Assembly: GCA_022566975.1 (NCBI GenBank)
Contig: JADFHV010000181.1
Coordinates: 1 to 5,156 of the forward strand
Source of the DNA: Chloroflexota bacterium
Lineage (GTDB): Bacteria; Chloroflexota; Dehalococcoidia; SAR202; UBA11138
Reading direction: 5' to 3'
DNA length: 5,156 nucleotides
This document shows, piece after piece, positions 5,069 through 5,156 of this stretch. Made by a program: the position numbers and the translations under genes. Under the pieces are notes generated by a model. It was not told where the DNA came from, did not search any database, and saw nothing but the letters and a program-made list of their open reading frames with translations. Numbering within the stretch: the first letter of the stretch is position 1; each line of letters opens with the position of its first letter.

Positions 5069-5156
5069 ACTCGCGCTGAGGGACGTTATAAGCGGTGCTT
5101 TTCGCCTCTCTCGGTCCAGTGCAAGGTCGCGATCTTAGAATGCGTAGTCGTCATCG

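Noticed and set aside
5135..5156. Possible 3' end of another minus-strand gene (codons for DDDYAF then TAA)
   Set aside because: Only six or seven codons are in the window. The acidic ending is plausible as a gene end but cannot be distinguished from chance or assigned to a family.

Overview
The window looks like a piece of a GC-rich, probably environmental genome. The best guess from protein style is Chloroflexota (Dehalococcoidia / SAR202-like): a molybdenum hydroxylase operon, an F420-type luciferase-family (LLM) oxidoreductase and an acyl-CoA synthetase lie close together, and strong AGGAGG ribosome sites precede several starts. That placement is inference; no rRNA or marker gene is present to settle it.

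Bases 1-4292 are read on the minus strand and form one tight operon of three enzyme subunits followed by a fourth gene. In reading order they are: an FAD-binding subunit (4292-3420, TTG start), a two-[2Fe-2S] subunit (3419-2934), a molybdopterin catalytic subunit (2937-523), and the first 140 codons of an AMP-forming acyl-CoA synthetase (421 to the window edge). The first two junctions are TAG directly followed by ATG, and an ATGA overlap. The order M-S-L matches CoxMSL. However, the catalytic subunit has AYRAPGAP where CO dehydrogenases have AYXCSFR (form I) or AYRGAGR (form II), so it is a xanthine-dehydrogenase-family hydroxylase of unknown substrate, not a CO dehydrogenase. Together with the ligase it suggests oxidation and CoA activation of an organic (possibly carboxylic or N-heterocyclic) substrate.

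Bases 4293-4709 hold no gene. They contain a plausible minus-strand promoter for the operon, a roughly 185-nt GC-rich leader with clear hairpins, and a 119-bp palindrome-rich element with imperfect terminal inverted repeats (4562-4680). An 11-bp exact copy of the element's end also occurs, inverted, at 501-511 in the gap between the catalytic subunit and the ligase.

The right end is anomalous. An LLM-class oxidoreductase starts at 4710 on the plus strand with a good ribosome site, but looks authentic for only about 40 codons. A signal peptidase I (lepB) N-terminus with its transmembrane helix starts near 4985 on the minus strand and looks authentic for about 60 codons. The two 5' ends run into each other and share about 24 bp (4806-4829) that makes family-like protein in both directions. 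Both genes are cut there. This is either a rearrangement or, more likely, an assembly chimera joined at a short shared sequence. Everything right of about 4830 may therefore not belong next to the operon.
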